A stretch of 64,000 nucleotides of DNA from Pseudomonadales bacterium (GCA_024234855.1 JACKNN010000005.1:302059-366058), one strand, 5' to 3'; shown: positions 50,362 through 60,133, counted from the first letter of the stretch. The notes: a model not told the origin generated them from the letters alone. Program-made: numbers and translations.

Positions 50362-53300
50362 TGCCCTTCACCGACCTTTTCATCCGCCGGCCGGTACTGG
50401 CGATTGTCATCAGCAGCCTGTTGCTGCTGCTCGGCCTGTCATCGGCAAGCAGCCTGTCCATTCGCGAGTTCCCGGAGCTGGAGCGCAGCGTCATCACGGT
50501 CATCACGCAGTACCCGGGTGCCAGCGCCCGCACCGTGGAGGGCTTTGTCACCACCCCGCTGCAATCGAGTATCGCCGGCGCGCGCGGGGTCGAGTACATG
50601 ACGGCGACCAGCGACCCCTCCAGCTCGGAGATCAGCGTTCATGTCCAGCTGGGTGAAAACAGCAGCGATGTGCTGTCCGAAGTGATCGCCAAGGTCAACG
50701 AGGCACGCTCGGAGCTACCCGGCGAAATCGAGGATCCCGTCGTCACCACCAGCAGCGGTGGCGACGCGTTGATGTACCTGGGTTTTTCCAGCCGCAAGGT
50801 GAGCATAGGCCAGATCACCGACTACCTGCTGCGCAGCGTCCAGCCCGAACTCGCCACCATCCCGGGCATGGGCAGCGCCCGGATTATCGGCGGCAACTAC
50901 CTGGCCATGCGGATCTGGCTGGATCCGGCGCGCATGGCGGCTCTGGGCGTCACCGCCGGGGATATCGACACGGCGATCAGGCGCGATAATTACATTGCCG
51001 CCACCGGCGCCACCGAGGGCGAGCTGATCCGGATGGAGGTGGACGCCCGCACTGATATCCAGAGCCCGCAGGCCTTCGCCGAACTCGTGGTGCGCCAGAA
51101 CGGCGACGAACGCGTGCGCCTGGGCGATGTGGCCGACGTTGAGCTGGGCAACGAAAACTCCAGCTTCCGCTCGTTTTCCAGTGGTGAGCCCGCCATGTTT
51201 ATCGCCATCACCCCCGCGCCGGACGCCAACCCGCTGGCAGTCGGGCGGGCGGTAAAAGCGGCCATCCCCGGGATCGAGGCCGCACTGCCCGCCGATATCA
51301 AACTGCAGATGAACTGGGATTCAACCGTGCCCATCGAGGCGGCGCTGCGGGAGGTGGCCACCACCCTGGTAGAGGCCGCACTCATCGTGGTGCTGGTGAT
51401 TTTTCTCTTCCTGGGCTCCCTGCGCGTTGTCATCATCCCGCTGGTGACCATCCCGCTGTCGCTGATCGGCGTGCTGTTCCTGGTCCTGGCGATGGGGTTT
51501 TCGCTCAACCTGCTCACCCTGCTGGCCATGGTCATCGCCATCGGCCTGGTGGTTGACGACGCGATCGTGGTGGTGGAAAACGTGCACCGCCATATCGAGC
51601 AGGGAGCCAGCCCCCTGGACGCCGCGCTGGCGGGCGCCCGCGAGGTCGCCTGGCCGGTAGTGGCAATGACCATCACCCTCGCCGCGGTCTATGCGCCCAT
51701 CGCCTTCATCGGCGGCCTGACCGGGGCGCTGTTCAGCGAGTTTGCCCTGACCCTGGCCGGGGCGGTCGTCATCTCCGGCGTGGTTGCCCTCACCCTGAGC
51801 CCCATGATGTGTTCCCGGGTGTTACAGGACCACCAGCAGCAGGGCCGGTTCGCCAGCTGGCTGGATGTCCAGTTCGAACGCCTGGTCCGCGCCTACCAGC
51901 GACTGCTCGCCAGCTGCCTGCGCCATCGCGGCGCGGTCCTGGTTTTTGCCCTGGTGGTATTTGCCAGTATTCCGGTGCAGTTTGCGCTGTCCCAGCAGGA
52001 ACTCGCACCGGCGGAGGACAGCGGCGAGCTGTATGTGCTGTCCAGCCCGCCGCGCTACGCCAACATCGAATACACCAGCTACTTTCTCGATCAGCTGGTG
52101 GCGCTGTGGCGGCAGATACCCGAGGCGAGCCACTCCTGGCAGATTGCCGATAACACCCTTGTGATGGGCGGCGTGTCCCTGGTGCCCTGGGACCAGCGCG
52201 AGCGGAGCCAGGATGCCGTGCAGGCTGAAATGCAGCAGAAATTCAACGGGGTCGCGGGTCTGGAGGTCTTTACCTTTGGCTCGCCGCCCCTGCCGGGATC
52301 GGATTCAGGCATGCCGGTCAGCTTTGTCGTGTCCTCCTCCGCGGACTACCAGGCGGTGGAAGCCGTCGGGCAGGAGCTGCTGGCAGCGGCGCGGGCTTCC
52401 GGCCTGTTCATGTACATTACCCAGAGCCTGAAGTTCGACCGACCCGAGATCCGGGTCGACATCGACCGCGAGCGAGCGGCCCGACTGGGCATCTCGATGG
52501 AAGCGGTGGGACGCACCCTGTCGACCATGCTGGGGGAATCCGATACCAATCGCTTTTCCAGGGATGGCCGCAGCTACAAGGTCATCGCGCAGGCCGCGCC
52601 GGGGTTCCGCCTGACCGACAGCGCACTCGGGCAGTACTACCTGCGCACCGGGGGCGGCGAACTGGTGCCGCTGTCAGCCGTGATTACGCTGTCCTCCACG
52701 GTGCAGCCCAACACGCGCAGCCAGTACCAGCAGATGAACAGCACCACCCTGGAGGGCATCATGATGCCGCCCAACAGCGTGGGCACCGGGATCAGCTTTC
52801 TGCAAACGAAACTCGCGGAGCTCGCCCCCGCCACTTTCCGCGCCGGCTATACCGGCGCGAGCCGCCGCCTCATCCAGGAGAGCGCCTCGTTCCCGATCCT
52901 GTTCAGCCTGTCGATGATCCTGATCTACCTGGTGCTGGCTGCCCAGTTCAACAGCTTCCGGGATCCGCTGGTGGTGCTGGTGTCGGTGCCACTGTCCATT
53001 TTCGGTGCGGTCGTGCCCATCATGCTGGGATTCGCCACCCTGAATATCTATACCCAGGTGGGCCTGCTGACGCTGATCGGGCTGATCAGCAAACACGGCA
53101 TCCTGATTGTCGATTTCGCCAACCGGCTGGTGGCGCAGGGGAAGAGCCGTCACGATGCGGTGCTGCAGGCCGCCGCCCTGCGACTGCGGCCGGTGCTTAT
53201 GACCACCTTCGCCACCGTGCTGGGTGTACTGCCGCTGGTACTGGGCTCCGGCGCCGGCGCCAACAGTCGCTACAGCATCGGCCTGATGATTACCGCCGGG

Positions 53301-53408
53301 ATGCTGGTGGGCACGCTGTTCACCCTGTTCGTGTTGCCGACCCTGTACCTGCCCTTTGGCACAACCGGCAAACGACCGGCGCCGGTCATCACCGCCGTTC
53401 CCGGCTGA
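50361..53408 (+). CDS. RND multidrug efflux transporter (AcrB/MdtB type)
   Basis: A 1015-residue proton-driven resistance-nodulation-division permease with 12 membrane helices and two large periplasmic loops. It starts FTDLFIRRPVLAIVISSLLLL, typical of the family, and the second half begins near residue 505 (LRHRGAVLVFALVVFA). The proton-relay acidic residues are in GLVVDDAIVVVENV of helix 4. It follows its adaptor with an overlapping TAATG. The likely substrates are hydrophobic compounds or lipids, but specificity cannot be read from the sequence. A strong bidirectional terminator overlaps its stop codon. Confidence 0.95.
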   Translation: MPFTDLFIRRPVLAIVISSLLLLLGLSSASSLSIREFPELERSVITVITQYPGASARTVEGFVTTPLQSSIAGARGVEYMTATSDPSSSEISVHVQLGENSSDVLSEVIAKVNEARSELPGEIEDPVVTTSSGGDALMYLGFSSRKVSIGQITDYLLRSVQPELATIPGMGSARIIGGNYLAMRIWLDPARMAALGVTAGDIDTAIRRDNYIAATGATEGELIRMEVDARTDIQSPQAFAELVVRQNGDERVRLGDVADVELGNENSSFRSFSSGEPAMFIAITPAPDANPLAVGRAVKAAIPGIEAALPADIKLQMNWDSTVPIEAALREVATTLVEAALIVVLVIFLFLGSLRVVIIPLVTIPLSLIGVLFLVLAMGFSLNLLTLLAMVIAIGLVVDDAIVVVENVHRHIEQGASPLDAALAGAREVAWPVVAMTITLAAVYAPIAFIGGLTGALFSEFALTLAGAVVISGVVALTLSPMMCSRVLQDHQQQGRFASWLDVQFERLVRAYQRLLASCLRHRGAVLVFALVVFASIPVQFALSQQELAPAEDSGELYVLSSPPRYANIEYTSYFLDQLVALWRQIPEASHSWQIADNTLVMGGVSLVPWDQRERSQDAVQAEMQQKFNGVAGLEVFTFGSPPLPGSDSGMPVSFVVSSSADYQAVEAVGQELLAAARASGLFMYITQSLKFDRPEIRVDIDRERAARLGISMEAVGRTLSTMLGESDTNRFSRDGRSYKVIAQAAPGFRLTDSALGQYYLRTGGGELVPLSAVITLSSTVQPNTRSQYQQMNSTTLEGIMMPPNSVGTGISFLQTKLAELAPATFRAGYTGASRRLIQESASFPILFSLSMILIYLVLAAQFNSFRDPLVVLVSVPLSIFGAVVPIMLGFATLNIYTQVGLLTLIGLISKHGILIVDFANRLVAQGKSRHDAVLQAAALRLRPVLMTTFATVLGVLPLVLGSGAGANSRYSIGLMITAGMLVGTLFTLFVLPTLYLPFGTTGKRPAPVITAVPG

Positions 53409-53436
53409 GCCCGGCCCCGGCCAGGGCCGGGCTCAG
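53405..53436. terminator. Bidirectional terminator between convergent genes
   Basis: A 13-base perfect hairpin, CTGAGCCCGGCCC/GGGCCGGGCTCAG with a 6-base loop, spans the 24-base gap and includes both stop codons (RND pump on plus, acyl-CoA synthetase on minus). The stem is very GC-rich. It is followed by GTCTTCC on the plus side, so it probably ends transcripts from both directions. Confidence 0.8.
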
Positions 53437-55004
53437 TCTTCCCTGTCGGGCCCGGGCACCTTCTCGCTGCGGGTGCCCGCGCGGTATTCCTCCACCAGGT
53501 GGCGCTTGTAAAGCTTGCCGTTGTCCATACGCGGTAATTTGGGATGAAAGTCCAGCGAGCGCGGCAACTTGATATGGGACAGCTTGTCACGCAGCCATTC
53601 GATGAGTTCGATCGCCGTTTCGTCGGTGGCATCGGCCCAGTTCATGGGCTGCACCACGGCTTTCACCTGCTCGCCGAACTCCTCGTGGGGAATTCCGAAG
53701 ACCGCCACATCGGCGATCTTGGGATGGGTGATCAACAGGTTCTCTATCTCCTGCGGGTAGATATTCACGCCGCCGCTGATGATCATGAAATTCTTGCGGT
53801 CGGTCAGGTAGAGAAAACCGTCTTCGTCCACGTAGCCGACATCCCCGGTGGTGGCCCAACCCCTGTCGTTATAGGCGCCCGCGGTCTTTTCCGGTTCGTT
53901 ATGGTAATTGAAGCGCGCCTCCTGGCCACCGAAGTAGATGGTGCCGATCTCACCCGGACCGAGTTCATTGCCGTCATCGTCGACGATGTGTAACTCCCCG
54001 ACGAGCGCGGGGCCCACCGAGCCCTTGTGGGTGAGCCAGTTGGCGGAGTCGATGATGGTGACACCGATGCCCTCGCTGGCGCCGTAGTATTCGACGATGA
54101 CCTCGCCCCACCAGGCGATCATCTGCTCCTTCACCTCGATCGGGCAGGGCGCGGCGGCGTGGATGGCGAACTGCATGGAGCTGAGATCGTAGCGCGCGCG
54201 CACCTCCTCGGGCAGTTTGAGCATGCGGATGAACATGATGGGCACCCACTGGCTGTGGGTCACCCGGTGCTCCTCGATCAGTTGCAGCGCCCGTTCAGGA
54301 TCGAACTTCTCCATCACCACCACGGTGCCCCCCAGCGAGCCCATCATCATGCAATAGTGCAGCGGCGCCGCGTGATACAGCGGCGCCGGCGACAGGTACA
54401 CGGTCTCCGCACTGAAGCCGAAAGCGGCCCCCATGGAACTCGCAAGCGGGTGCGGTGTGTTGACATCGGCGCCCATGGGCGGCACGAACACGCCCTTGGG
54501 CTGCCCGGTCGTGCCGGAGGAATACAGCATGGGCACGCCGTTGCTCTCATCGGCGATACGGGTGGCGGGCTGCAGGTCTATCGCCTCTTCCCAGGACTCG
54601 AAACCCGGCTTGATGCCGCCCACCATATAGTAATGCGCGATCTGCCCCGGGGCTGCCGCCACCAGTTTGTCGGCGATCTCCGCCAGCGCCAGGGAGCCGA
54701 TAAACAGTTTGGCGCCGCAGTTTTCCAGGATATAGGCCGCCTCGCTCTGCTGCAGGTGGGTGCTGACAGGCGTGAATACCAGCCCCGCGCGCTGGGCGGC
54801 CCAGGCGATTTCCAGGAACTGGCGGTTATTCTCCAGCATCATACCGATGTGATCCCCGGTTTTCAGTCCCAGCGAGCGGAACAACTGCGCACCCTGGTTG
54901 GAGCGCTCATCCAGCTCGCGATAGGTCACGATTTCACCGGATCCGCCCATGATAATGGCGGGCTTATGGGGATAGGTCTGGGCGGTGATACTGGGATGCG
55001 GCAT
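53433..55004 (-). CDS. Acyl-CoA synthetase (AMP-forming)
   Basis: A 523-residue ANL-superfamily ligase that activates carboxylic acids as CoA thioesters. The P-loop-like motif is MLYSSGTTGQPKGV, the core motif is VIVEYYGASEGIGVTII, and the A8 hinge/catalytic region includes GWATTGDVGYVDEDGFLYLTDR with Lys near the C-terminus in HIKLPRSLDF and PRMDNGKLYKRHL. ATG 55004 has AAGGAG at 7 bases; the TTG at 55028 is unlikely. Homologues in related bacteria activate long-chain or steroid side-chain acids. It is convergent with the RND pump, and the TesB gene lies upstream on the same strand (63-base gap). Confidence 0.9.
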   Translation of the reverse strand: MPHPSITAQTYPHKPAIIMGGSGEIVTYRELDERSNQGAQLFRSLGLKTGDHIGMMLENNRQFLEIAWAAQRAGLVFTPVSTHLQQSEAAYILENCGAKLFIGSLALAEIADKLVAAAPGQIAHYYMVGGIKPGFESWEEAIDLQPATRIADESNGVPMLYSSGTTGQPKGVFVPPMGADVNTPHPLASSMGAAFGFSAETVYLSPAPLYHAAPLHYCMMMGSLGGTVVVMEKFDPERALQLIEEHRVTHSQWVPIMFIRMLKLPEEVRARYDLSSMQFAIHAAAPCPIEVKEQMIAWWGEVIVEYYGASEGIGVTIIDSANWLTHKGSVGPALVGELHIVDDDGNELGPGEIGTIYFGGQEARFNYHNEPEKTAGAYNDRGWATTGDVGYVDEDGFLYLTDRKNFMIISGGVNIYPQEIENLLITHPKIADVAVFGIPHEEFGEQVKAVVQPMNWADATDETAIELIEWLRDKLSHIKLPRSLDFHPKLPRMDNGKLYKRHLVEEYRAGTRSEKVPGPDRED

Positions 55005-55067
55005 GCTGAGCTCCTTATCCAAATTCAACCAACACTATAGAATTATCGCGCCGCGATTGACAATGCG

Positions 55068-55907
55068 TTAGCGCAAGCGCATGACACTCTGCTGGACGGT
55101 ACTGGCCACCAGGCGGCCCTCGCGGGTGTAGAAACTGCCGCGCGCCAGCCCCCGGCCGCCGCCTACCCGCTCCGCCTCCACCACGTGCAGCAACCAGTCA
55201 TCGACCCGGAAATCCTCGTGAAACCACAGGCCGTGGTCCAGGCTGGCGATCTGCCAGCGCTCATCATCGAAGCGCCTGCCGTGCTTGATCAGGCAGACGT
55301 CCACCAGGAACGCATCCGACAGGTAGGCCAGCAGCGCATGGTGCAGGCCCCGCCGGTCCGGTACCGGGCCGGTGGTCTTCATCCAGGCCTGCAACAGCGG
55401 CTCCCGCGGCGTCGGGTTACGCCAGTCAATGGGCGCCACCAGCCGGATATCGAGATCCTCGCCGGTGGTGATCATAAAACTCTCATCGAGGCTGCCCGCC
55501 TCCAGTTGCAACTGGCGCTCACTGGGCAGGGATTCCGGCGGTGGCACCAACGGCATCTCCGGCTGGTAGTCATCTCCCTCGGAGGCCTGCTGGAAGGACA
55601 TGGACGCCACCAGGATGGGTTTGCCGCGCTGCAGCGCAACCACCCTGCGCGAACTGAAACTGGCGCCATCCCGCGCCCGTTCCACTTCGAACAGGATGGG
55701 TGTCGTGACATCGCCGGGGCGCAGGAAATACGCGTGCTGGGAGTGGATGACACGGTCGTCCGCCACCGTCGCCACCGCGGTGCTGACCGCCTGGGCCAGT
55801 ACCTGCCCGCCGTAGACCCGCAAACCCAGGGGGTGCATATTGGCGCCGACAAAACGGTCCTCGCCTTCGGGCCGGGGGCTGACGACATCGATCAACTGGG
55901 AGAGCAT
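55068..55907 (-). CDS. tesB: Acyl-CoA thioesterase II (TesB-like)
   Basis: A 279-residue double hot-dog thioesterase of the TesB family that hydrolyses medium- and long-chain acyl-CoA. The N-terminal GLRVYGGQVLAQAVSTA and SQHAYFLRPGD, and the later SLDHGLWFHEDFRVDDWLLHV, are family signatures, the last carrying the catalytic Asp region. ATG 55907 is used. It probably shares a transcript with the acyl-CoA synthetase downstream, pairing CoA ester formation and hydrolysis. It is divergent from the D-glutamate/5-oxoproline operon across 173 bases. Confidence 0.92.
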   Translation of the reverse strand: MLSQLIDVVSPRPEGEDRFVGANMHPLGLRVYGGQVLAQAVSTAVATVADDRVIHSQHAYFLRPGDVTTPILFEVERARDGASFSSRRVVALQRGKPILVASMSFQQASEGDDYQPEMPLVPPPESLPSERQLQLEAGSLDESFMITTGEDLDIRLVAPIDWRNPTPREPLLQAWMKTTGPVPDRRGLHHALLAYLSDAFLVDVCLIKHGRRFDDERWQIASLDHGLWFHEDFRVDDWLLHVVEAERVGGGRGLARGSFYTREGRLVASTVQQSVMRLR

Positions 55908-56080
55908 AGTTTTCGCAGGGGTTCACAAACCAGCCGACATTATCCAGATTTGTGAATCTGTGCCAAACTAATTCCCGAAAAATCCCGCGACGCGGCCGGG
56001 ACTGCGGTATGCCCTGCACGGTACCGGCGGCTACGACAGGGCGCGCGACCACGACAGTAACCCCGGTGACAGGATTCACG

Positions 56081-56866
56081 ATGAACGCCATTTTATCTCC
56101 CCATACGCTGCGCCAGGCTATCCGCGCCGGCAGCCACCGCGGCAATACCTCCGGCCTGGCGGCCGGTTTCGTCCAGTGCAACATCGTCATCCTGCCGGCG
56201 GCCTGGGCCAATGACTTTTTGCGCTTCTGCCAGCTCAATCCCCGTCCCTGCCCGCTGATTGCCATCGCAAACAGCCCGGGAGATTTCACGCTACCACCTT
56301 TGGGGGATGTCGACATCCGAACTGACGTGCCAAGCTATCGCGTGTTTCGAGCCGGCAAACTGGCGCAGGAAGTCACGGATATCACCGCGTTGTGGCAGGA
56401 TGACCTGGTCACCTTTGCGCTGGGCTGCTCCTTCTCTTTCGAAGAAGCCCTGCTGGCCGACGGCCTGGAGGTGCGCAATGTCACCGAGGGCGTGAACGTC
56501 CCCATGTACCGCACCTCGATCGATTGCAACAGCGCCGGCCCGTTTGCCGGCAAGATGGTGGTCAGCATGCGGCCGTTCAGGGCGGCGGACGCGATTCGCG
56601 CGATCCAGATCTGCACCCGGTTTCCGGCGGTTCACGGCGCTCCGGTGCACCTGGGGGATCCCGGCCTGATCGGTATCGATAACCTGGCCCACCCGGATTA
56701 CGGCGATGCCGTCAGCGTGGGCGAGAGTGAACTGCCGCTGTTCTGGGCCTGCGGGGTCACACCCCAGGTAGCGCTGGAGGCGGCCAGGCCGCCGTTTGCG
56801 ATCACCCACAGCCCCGGCTGCATGCTGGTGACCGACCTGCGCAACAGCCAACTGGCCGTGATGTAA
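56081..56866 (+). CDS. DUF1445 (YcsI-type) putative hydro-lyase, D-glutamate cyclase half
   Basis: A 261-residue protein of the DUF1445/YcsI family. Conserved blocks are visible: CNIVILPAAWANDFLRFCQ, FALGCSFSFEEAL, NVPMYRTSI, GPFAGKMVVSMRP, and THSPGCMLVTDL at the end (the usual Gly-His is Gly-Cys here). ATG 56081 has AGGA upstream; the frame extends to 55952 without support. Mammalian D-glutamate cyclase (DGLUCY/C14orf159) carries this domain at its N-terminus and DUF4392 at its C-terminus; the DUF4392 protein here is encoded at 59,241. It is the first gene of a seven-gene plus-strand operon and may convert D-Glu to 5-oxo-D-proline. Confidence 0.85.
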   Translation: MNAILSPHTLRQAIRAGSHRGNTSGLAAGFVQCNIVILPAAWANDFLRFCQLNPRPCPLIAIANSPGDFTLPPLGDVDIRTDVPSYRVFRAGKLAQEVTDITALWQDDLVTFALGCSFSFEEALLADGLEVRNVTEGVNVPMYRTSIDCNSAGPFAGKMVVSMRPFRAADAIRAIQICTRFPAVHGAPVHLGDPGLIGIDNLAHPDYGDAVSVGESELPLFWACGVTPQVALEAARPPFAITHSPGCMLVTDLRNSQLAVM

Positions 56867-56890
56867 GCGGCCGCGCAACAGGACAAGAGA

Positions 56891-57622
56891 ATGCTATTGA
56901 ACTGCGACCTCGGCGAGAGCTATGGCAGCTGGACCATGGGCCTGGACGAACAGGTGATGCCCCATATCGACCAGGCCAATATCGCCTGCGGCTTTCACGG
57001 CGGCGACCCGGTGACCCTGCGCAGGACCCTGGCGCTGGCCGCCCGCCACGGCGTCAGTGTCGGCGCCCATCCGGCCTATCCCGACCTGGTCGGCTTCGGC
57101 CGCCGCAGCATGAACCTCAGCGCCGACGAAATCATTGCCAGCCTGCACTACCAGGTGGCTGCGCTGGAAGGCATGGCGCTGTGCGAGGGACTGCAACTGG
57201 CCTATGTCAAACCGCACGGCGCGCTCTACAACGACATGATGGCAAACCCGGATGTGCGCGCGGCCATCCTGCAGGCCCTGGCCGGCTATCATCGGCCGCT
57301 GCCGCTGCTGCTGCAGGCGACACCCGCGGCCGCCCGGCACCGGGAGGAAGCGGCCGCTGTGGGTGTCGCGGTGCAGTTTGAGGCCTTTGCCGATCGCTGT
57401 TACGACGATGACGGCAGCCTGCTGTCACGGCGCAAGCCCGGTGCCGTGCACGACGCCCAGCGCATGCTGGCGCAGGTGAGCCAACTGCAACACCAGGGCA
57501 GCGTGACCACCGTCAGTGGCCATATCCTGCCACTGCAGGCCGATACCCTGTGCGTGCACGGCGACAACCCCGAGGGTGTGCGGGCCATCCAGGCGATTCG
57601 CGCGCTGGTCGACGGACACTGA
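56891..57622 (+). CDS. pxpA: 5-oxoprolinase subunit PxpA (YcsF/LamB family)
   Basis: A 243-residue subunit of the ATP-dependent PxpABC 5-oxoprolinase, which opens pyroglutamate to glutamate. Family signatures are LLNCDLGESYGSW at the start, IANIACGFHGGDP in the form ANIACGFHGGDP, VGAHPAYPDLVGFGRR, and YVKPHGALYN. It starts at ATG 56891, 24 bases after the DUF1445 gene, and pxpB follows after 6 bases. The neighbourhood (pxpB, pxpC, D-glutamate cyclase-like proteins) supports the function strongly. Confidence 0.95.
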   Translation: MLLNCDLGESYGSWTMGLDEQVMPHIDQANIACGFHGGDPVTLRRTLALAARHGVSVGAHPAYPDLVGFGRRSMNLSADEIIASLHYQVAALEGMALCEGLQLAYVKPHGALYNDMMANPDVRAAILQALAGYHRPLPLLLQATPAAARHREEAAAVGVAVQFEAFADRCYDDDGSLLSRRKPGAVHDAQRMLAQVSQLQHQGSVTTVSGHILPLQADTLCVHGDNPEGVRAIQAIRALVDGH

Positions 57623-57628
57623 ATCGCG

Positions 57629-58309
57629 GTGGAACTGCTGTCGGCCGGCGAAAACGCCCTGATACTGTACCTGGGGCACGAAACCAGTCCCGCGATCGCG
57701 GCGCGGGTGCAGGCGGCCTGTGCCGCCATTGAACTGGCCCTGGCGGCTGACCTGGTTGACCTGGTGCCCTCCTATGCCTCGGTGCTGGTCATCTATGATC
57801 CCCTGCGCACCGACCACCTGAGCGTGGGCCATCGGGTGCGCCTGGCAGTGGCGAGCCTGGGCGAGACAGCGAGTGCGACCGGGCGCACAGTGACCCTGCC
57901 GGTGTATTACGCGGCCGAGGCGGGTGCAGACCTGGAGGCCCTTGCGCAGCGCGCGGGCCTCTCGACCGCCGAGGTGATCAGTCTCCACAGCGGTTCCGAG
58001 TACCGCGTCTACGCTATTGGCTTCGCCCCGGGCTTTGCCTACCTCGGCCAGGTGGACGAGCGGATCGCCGCGCCGCGACTGGCTACCCCGCGGCTGAAGG
58101 TGCCGCGCGGAGCGGTTGCTATCGCCGACCGGCAAACCGCGGTGTACCCCGCGGTGTCTCCGGGTGGCTGGAACCTGATCGGGCGCTGCCCCACCCGTAT
58201 GTTCGATCCCGCCGCCACCCCGATCATGCCCGTTGCCGTCGGCGACCGGGTGCGGTTCGAGCCAATCAGCCGCCAGCGCTACCTGGCCCTCGGCGGGGAA
58301 CTCACATGA
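57629..58309 (+). CDS. pxpB: 5-oxoprolinase subunit PxpB (KipI family)
   Basis: A 226-residue protein of the PxpB/KipI family, a second subunit of 5-oxoprolinase. GFAPGFAYLGQVDERIAAPR and VAIADRQTAVYPAVSPGGW are the family signatures. The start is GTG 57629, 6 bases after pxpA. Its 3' end overlaps pxpC by 4 bases (ATGA), so the subunits are translationally coupled. KipI of Bacillus also inhibits sporulation kinase KinA, but in this operon the oxoprolinase role is far more likely. Confidence 0.94.
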   Translation: MELLSAGENALILYLGHETSPAIAARVQAACAAIELALAADLVDLVPSYASVLVIYDPLRTDHLSVGHRVRLAVASLGETASATGRTVTLPVYYAAEAGADLEALAQRAGLSTAEVISLHSGSEYRVYAIGFAPGFAYLGQVDERIAAPRLATPRLKVPRGAVAIADRQTAVYPAVSPGGWNLIGRCPTRMFDPAATPIMPVAVGDRVRFEPISRQRYLALGGELT

Positions 58310-59244
58310 GCCTGGCAGTCATTCACAGCGGGGTCCTGGACCTGCTGCAGGACAGCGGTCGCTTCGGCGCGCACCGCATCGGCCTGACCAACGGCGGGCC
58401 GCTGGATCCGGAGGCCTTCCATTACTGCAATCGCCTGCTGGCGAACGCGCCCGGCAGCACCGCGGTCGAAATCAGTTTCGGCGGCAGTCATTTCCGCGCG
58501 CAGGTGGACACCTACATCTGCGTTACCGGCGCCGCCATGCCGCTGACGATAAACGGCGTGGAAAAACCCCTGTGGGAGGTACACCGGGTGGCCGCTGGCG
58601 ACGACATCAAACTCGATTTCGCCGGGCGCGGCTGTCGCTGCTATCTCGGCGTAGCGGACGGTTTCACGGTCGAGCCCAGTTTCGGCAGCACGGCCACCGT
58701 GACGCGCGAGCATATTGGCGGCCTGCGCGGCGAGAAGCTGAAATCCGGCGACCTGCTGCCCTGTGCCGCCGTGAACACGCGCAAATACCTGTACCTGGCC
58801 GCTCACCTGCAGCCGCACTACCAGGACATGGTGACCCTGCGGGTGATACCGGGCTACCAGCAGGCGCATTTCAGCCGCCTGCAGCAGCGGCGCCTGTTCA
58901 GCCACGCCTACACCGTCTCCGAGCGCTGCGACCGCATGGGCTACCGCCTGGAGGGACCGGCCATCGCCTGTGACATCGACGGCATTCTGTCGGAGGGCAT
59001 CTGCTTCGGCGCGATCCAGATTCCCTCAGACGGCCAACCCATTGTGCTGCTCAACGACCGCCAGACCATAGGCGGTTACCCGAAAATAGGGGCGGCCCTG
59101 TCGCTGGACGCCGCGCGCCTGGCCCAACTCCGGCCCGGCGGCACCGTACACTTCGCCCCCATCAGTCCCCACGGCGCCCATAACGCACTTCACCTGGCGC
59201 ACAGCGTTGCCAGCCGCAAACCCCTGCTGGAACGACACCCGTGA
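58306..59244 (+). CDS. pxpC: 5-oxoprolinase subunit PxpC (KipA family)
   Basis: A 312-residue protein of the biotin-dependent-carboxyltransferase-like/KipA family, the third subunit of 5-oxoprolinase. The start LAVIHSGVLDLLQDSGRFG and GLTNGGPLDPEAFHYCNRLL are diagnostic, and the C-terminal half has SERCDRMGYRLEGPAI and LNDRQTIGGYPKIG. Its ATG overlaps the pxpB stop (ATGA) and its stop overlaps the GTG start of the next gene (GTGA). These overlaps show tight operon coupling. Confidence 0.95.
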   Translation: MSLAVIHSGVLDLLQDSGRFGAHRIGLTNGGPLDPEAFHYCNRLLANAPGSTAVEISFGGSHFRAQVDTYICVTGAAMPLTINGVEKPLWEVHRVAAGDDIKLDFAGRGCRCYLGVADGFTVEPSFGSTATVTREHIGGLRGEKLKSGDLLPCAAVNTRKYLYLAAHLQPHYQDMVTLRVIPGYQQAHFSRLQQRRLFSHAYTVSERCDRMGYRLEGPAIACDIDGILSEGICFGAIQIPSDGQPIVLLNDRQTIGGYPKIGAALSLDAARLAQLRPGGTVHFAPISPHGAHNALHLAHSVASRKPLLERHP

Positions 59245-60083
59245 ATGACCATACAGTGAGCCAGGCGATCGAGGCACTGCTGGTGGCGCGCGATCTTCGC
59301 AATATGGCAGTGGCGCGAGCGGCGCTGCCGACTGGTTACTATCTGCGCGCCGCGCGACTGCTGCGCGACATTCGCGGCACGGTGATCATCGGCACCGGTT
59401 TTCCGGTCAACGACACCTTCGAGACCGACGGCCCGGTGGGCGCCATTGCCCTGTACGACAGCCTGCAGGCGCTCGGCGCCCAGCCGGTTATCGCCTGCGG
59501 CCCGCCCCTGTCCGGCGCTCTCGCCGATGACTACCGGGTACTGGCGCTGACCGGCCGCGACCTGGGGGCGGCGACGGCCGAGGCCGACCGGCTGTTGCGA
59601 CAACTCAGGCCCGCTGCCGTGATCTCCATCGAGTGCCCCGGCCTCGCCGCGGACGGTCGCTATTACAATATGCGCGGCGAGGACATCACCGCGCGCTGCT
59701 CGTTCTTCGACCCGTTTGTCACCGGCGCCAACTGCGCCACCATCGCGATCGGCGACGGCGGCAACGAGATTGGCATGGGCAATATCGGCGCGGCCATCGC
59801 CACCCTGGATATCCGGGCGGCGGTGACCGGCTGTGACGAACTGCTGGTGGCCGATGTATCCAACTGGGGCGCCTACGGCCTGATCGCCCTGCTGGCGAAA
59901 TGGTCGGGGCGCGACCTGCTGGCGCAGATCTCGCCACTGGCTATCCTGGACTATCTCTCCGCCCGCGGCAGTGTCGACGGGGTCACCCGGGAAAACACCC
60001 TGACCGAAGACGGTCTGGATGCCGCCGAAGGCCTGCGCATCATCCAGCAGTTGCGCAGCCTCACAGGCTTCCCGGGGCATTGA
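59241..60083 (+). CDS. DUF4392-family D-glutamate cyclase-like protein
   Basis: A 280-residue protein of the DUF4392 family, the C-terminal domain of the animal D-glutamate cyclase. Conserved blocks are TVIIGTGFPVNDTFETDGPVG, YNMRGEDITARCSFFD and IAIGDGGNEIGMGNIG. GTG 59241 overlaps the pxpC stop (GTGA). With the DUF1445 gene at 56,081 it would form a two-protein version of the cyclase that makes 5-oxo-D-proline from D-glutamate, feeding PxpABC. The link to the animal enzyme is known for the domains; activity of the split form here is inferred. Confidence 0.85.
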   Translation: MNDHTVSQAIEALLVARDLRNMAVARAALPTGYYLRAARLLRDIRGTVIIGTGFPVNDTFETDGPVGAIALYDSLQALGAQPVIACGPPLSGALADDYRVLALTGRDLGAATAEADRLLRQLRPAAVISIECPGLAADGRYYNMRGEDITARCSFFDPFVTGANCATIAIGDGGNEIGMGNIGAAIATLDIRAAVTGCDELLVADVSNWGAYGLIALLAKWSGRDLLAQISPLAILDYLSARGSVDGVTRENTLTEDGLDAAEGLRIIQQLRSLTGFPGH

Positions 60084-60133
60084 TTTTTTTGCCAAAGGCA
60101 ATTGACGACAACTCATCAGGACAAGGACAGACA

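Noticed and set aside
55570..56316. A 248-codon frame spanning the tesB and DUF1445 start regions on the minus strand
   Set aside because: It overlaps the well-supported tesB gene and the divergent promoter and has no protein features.
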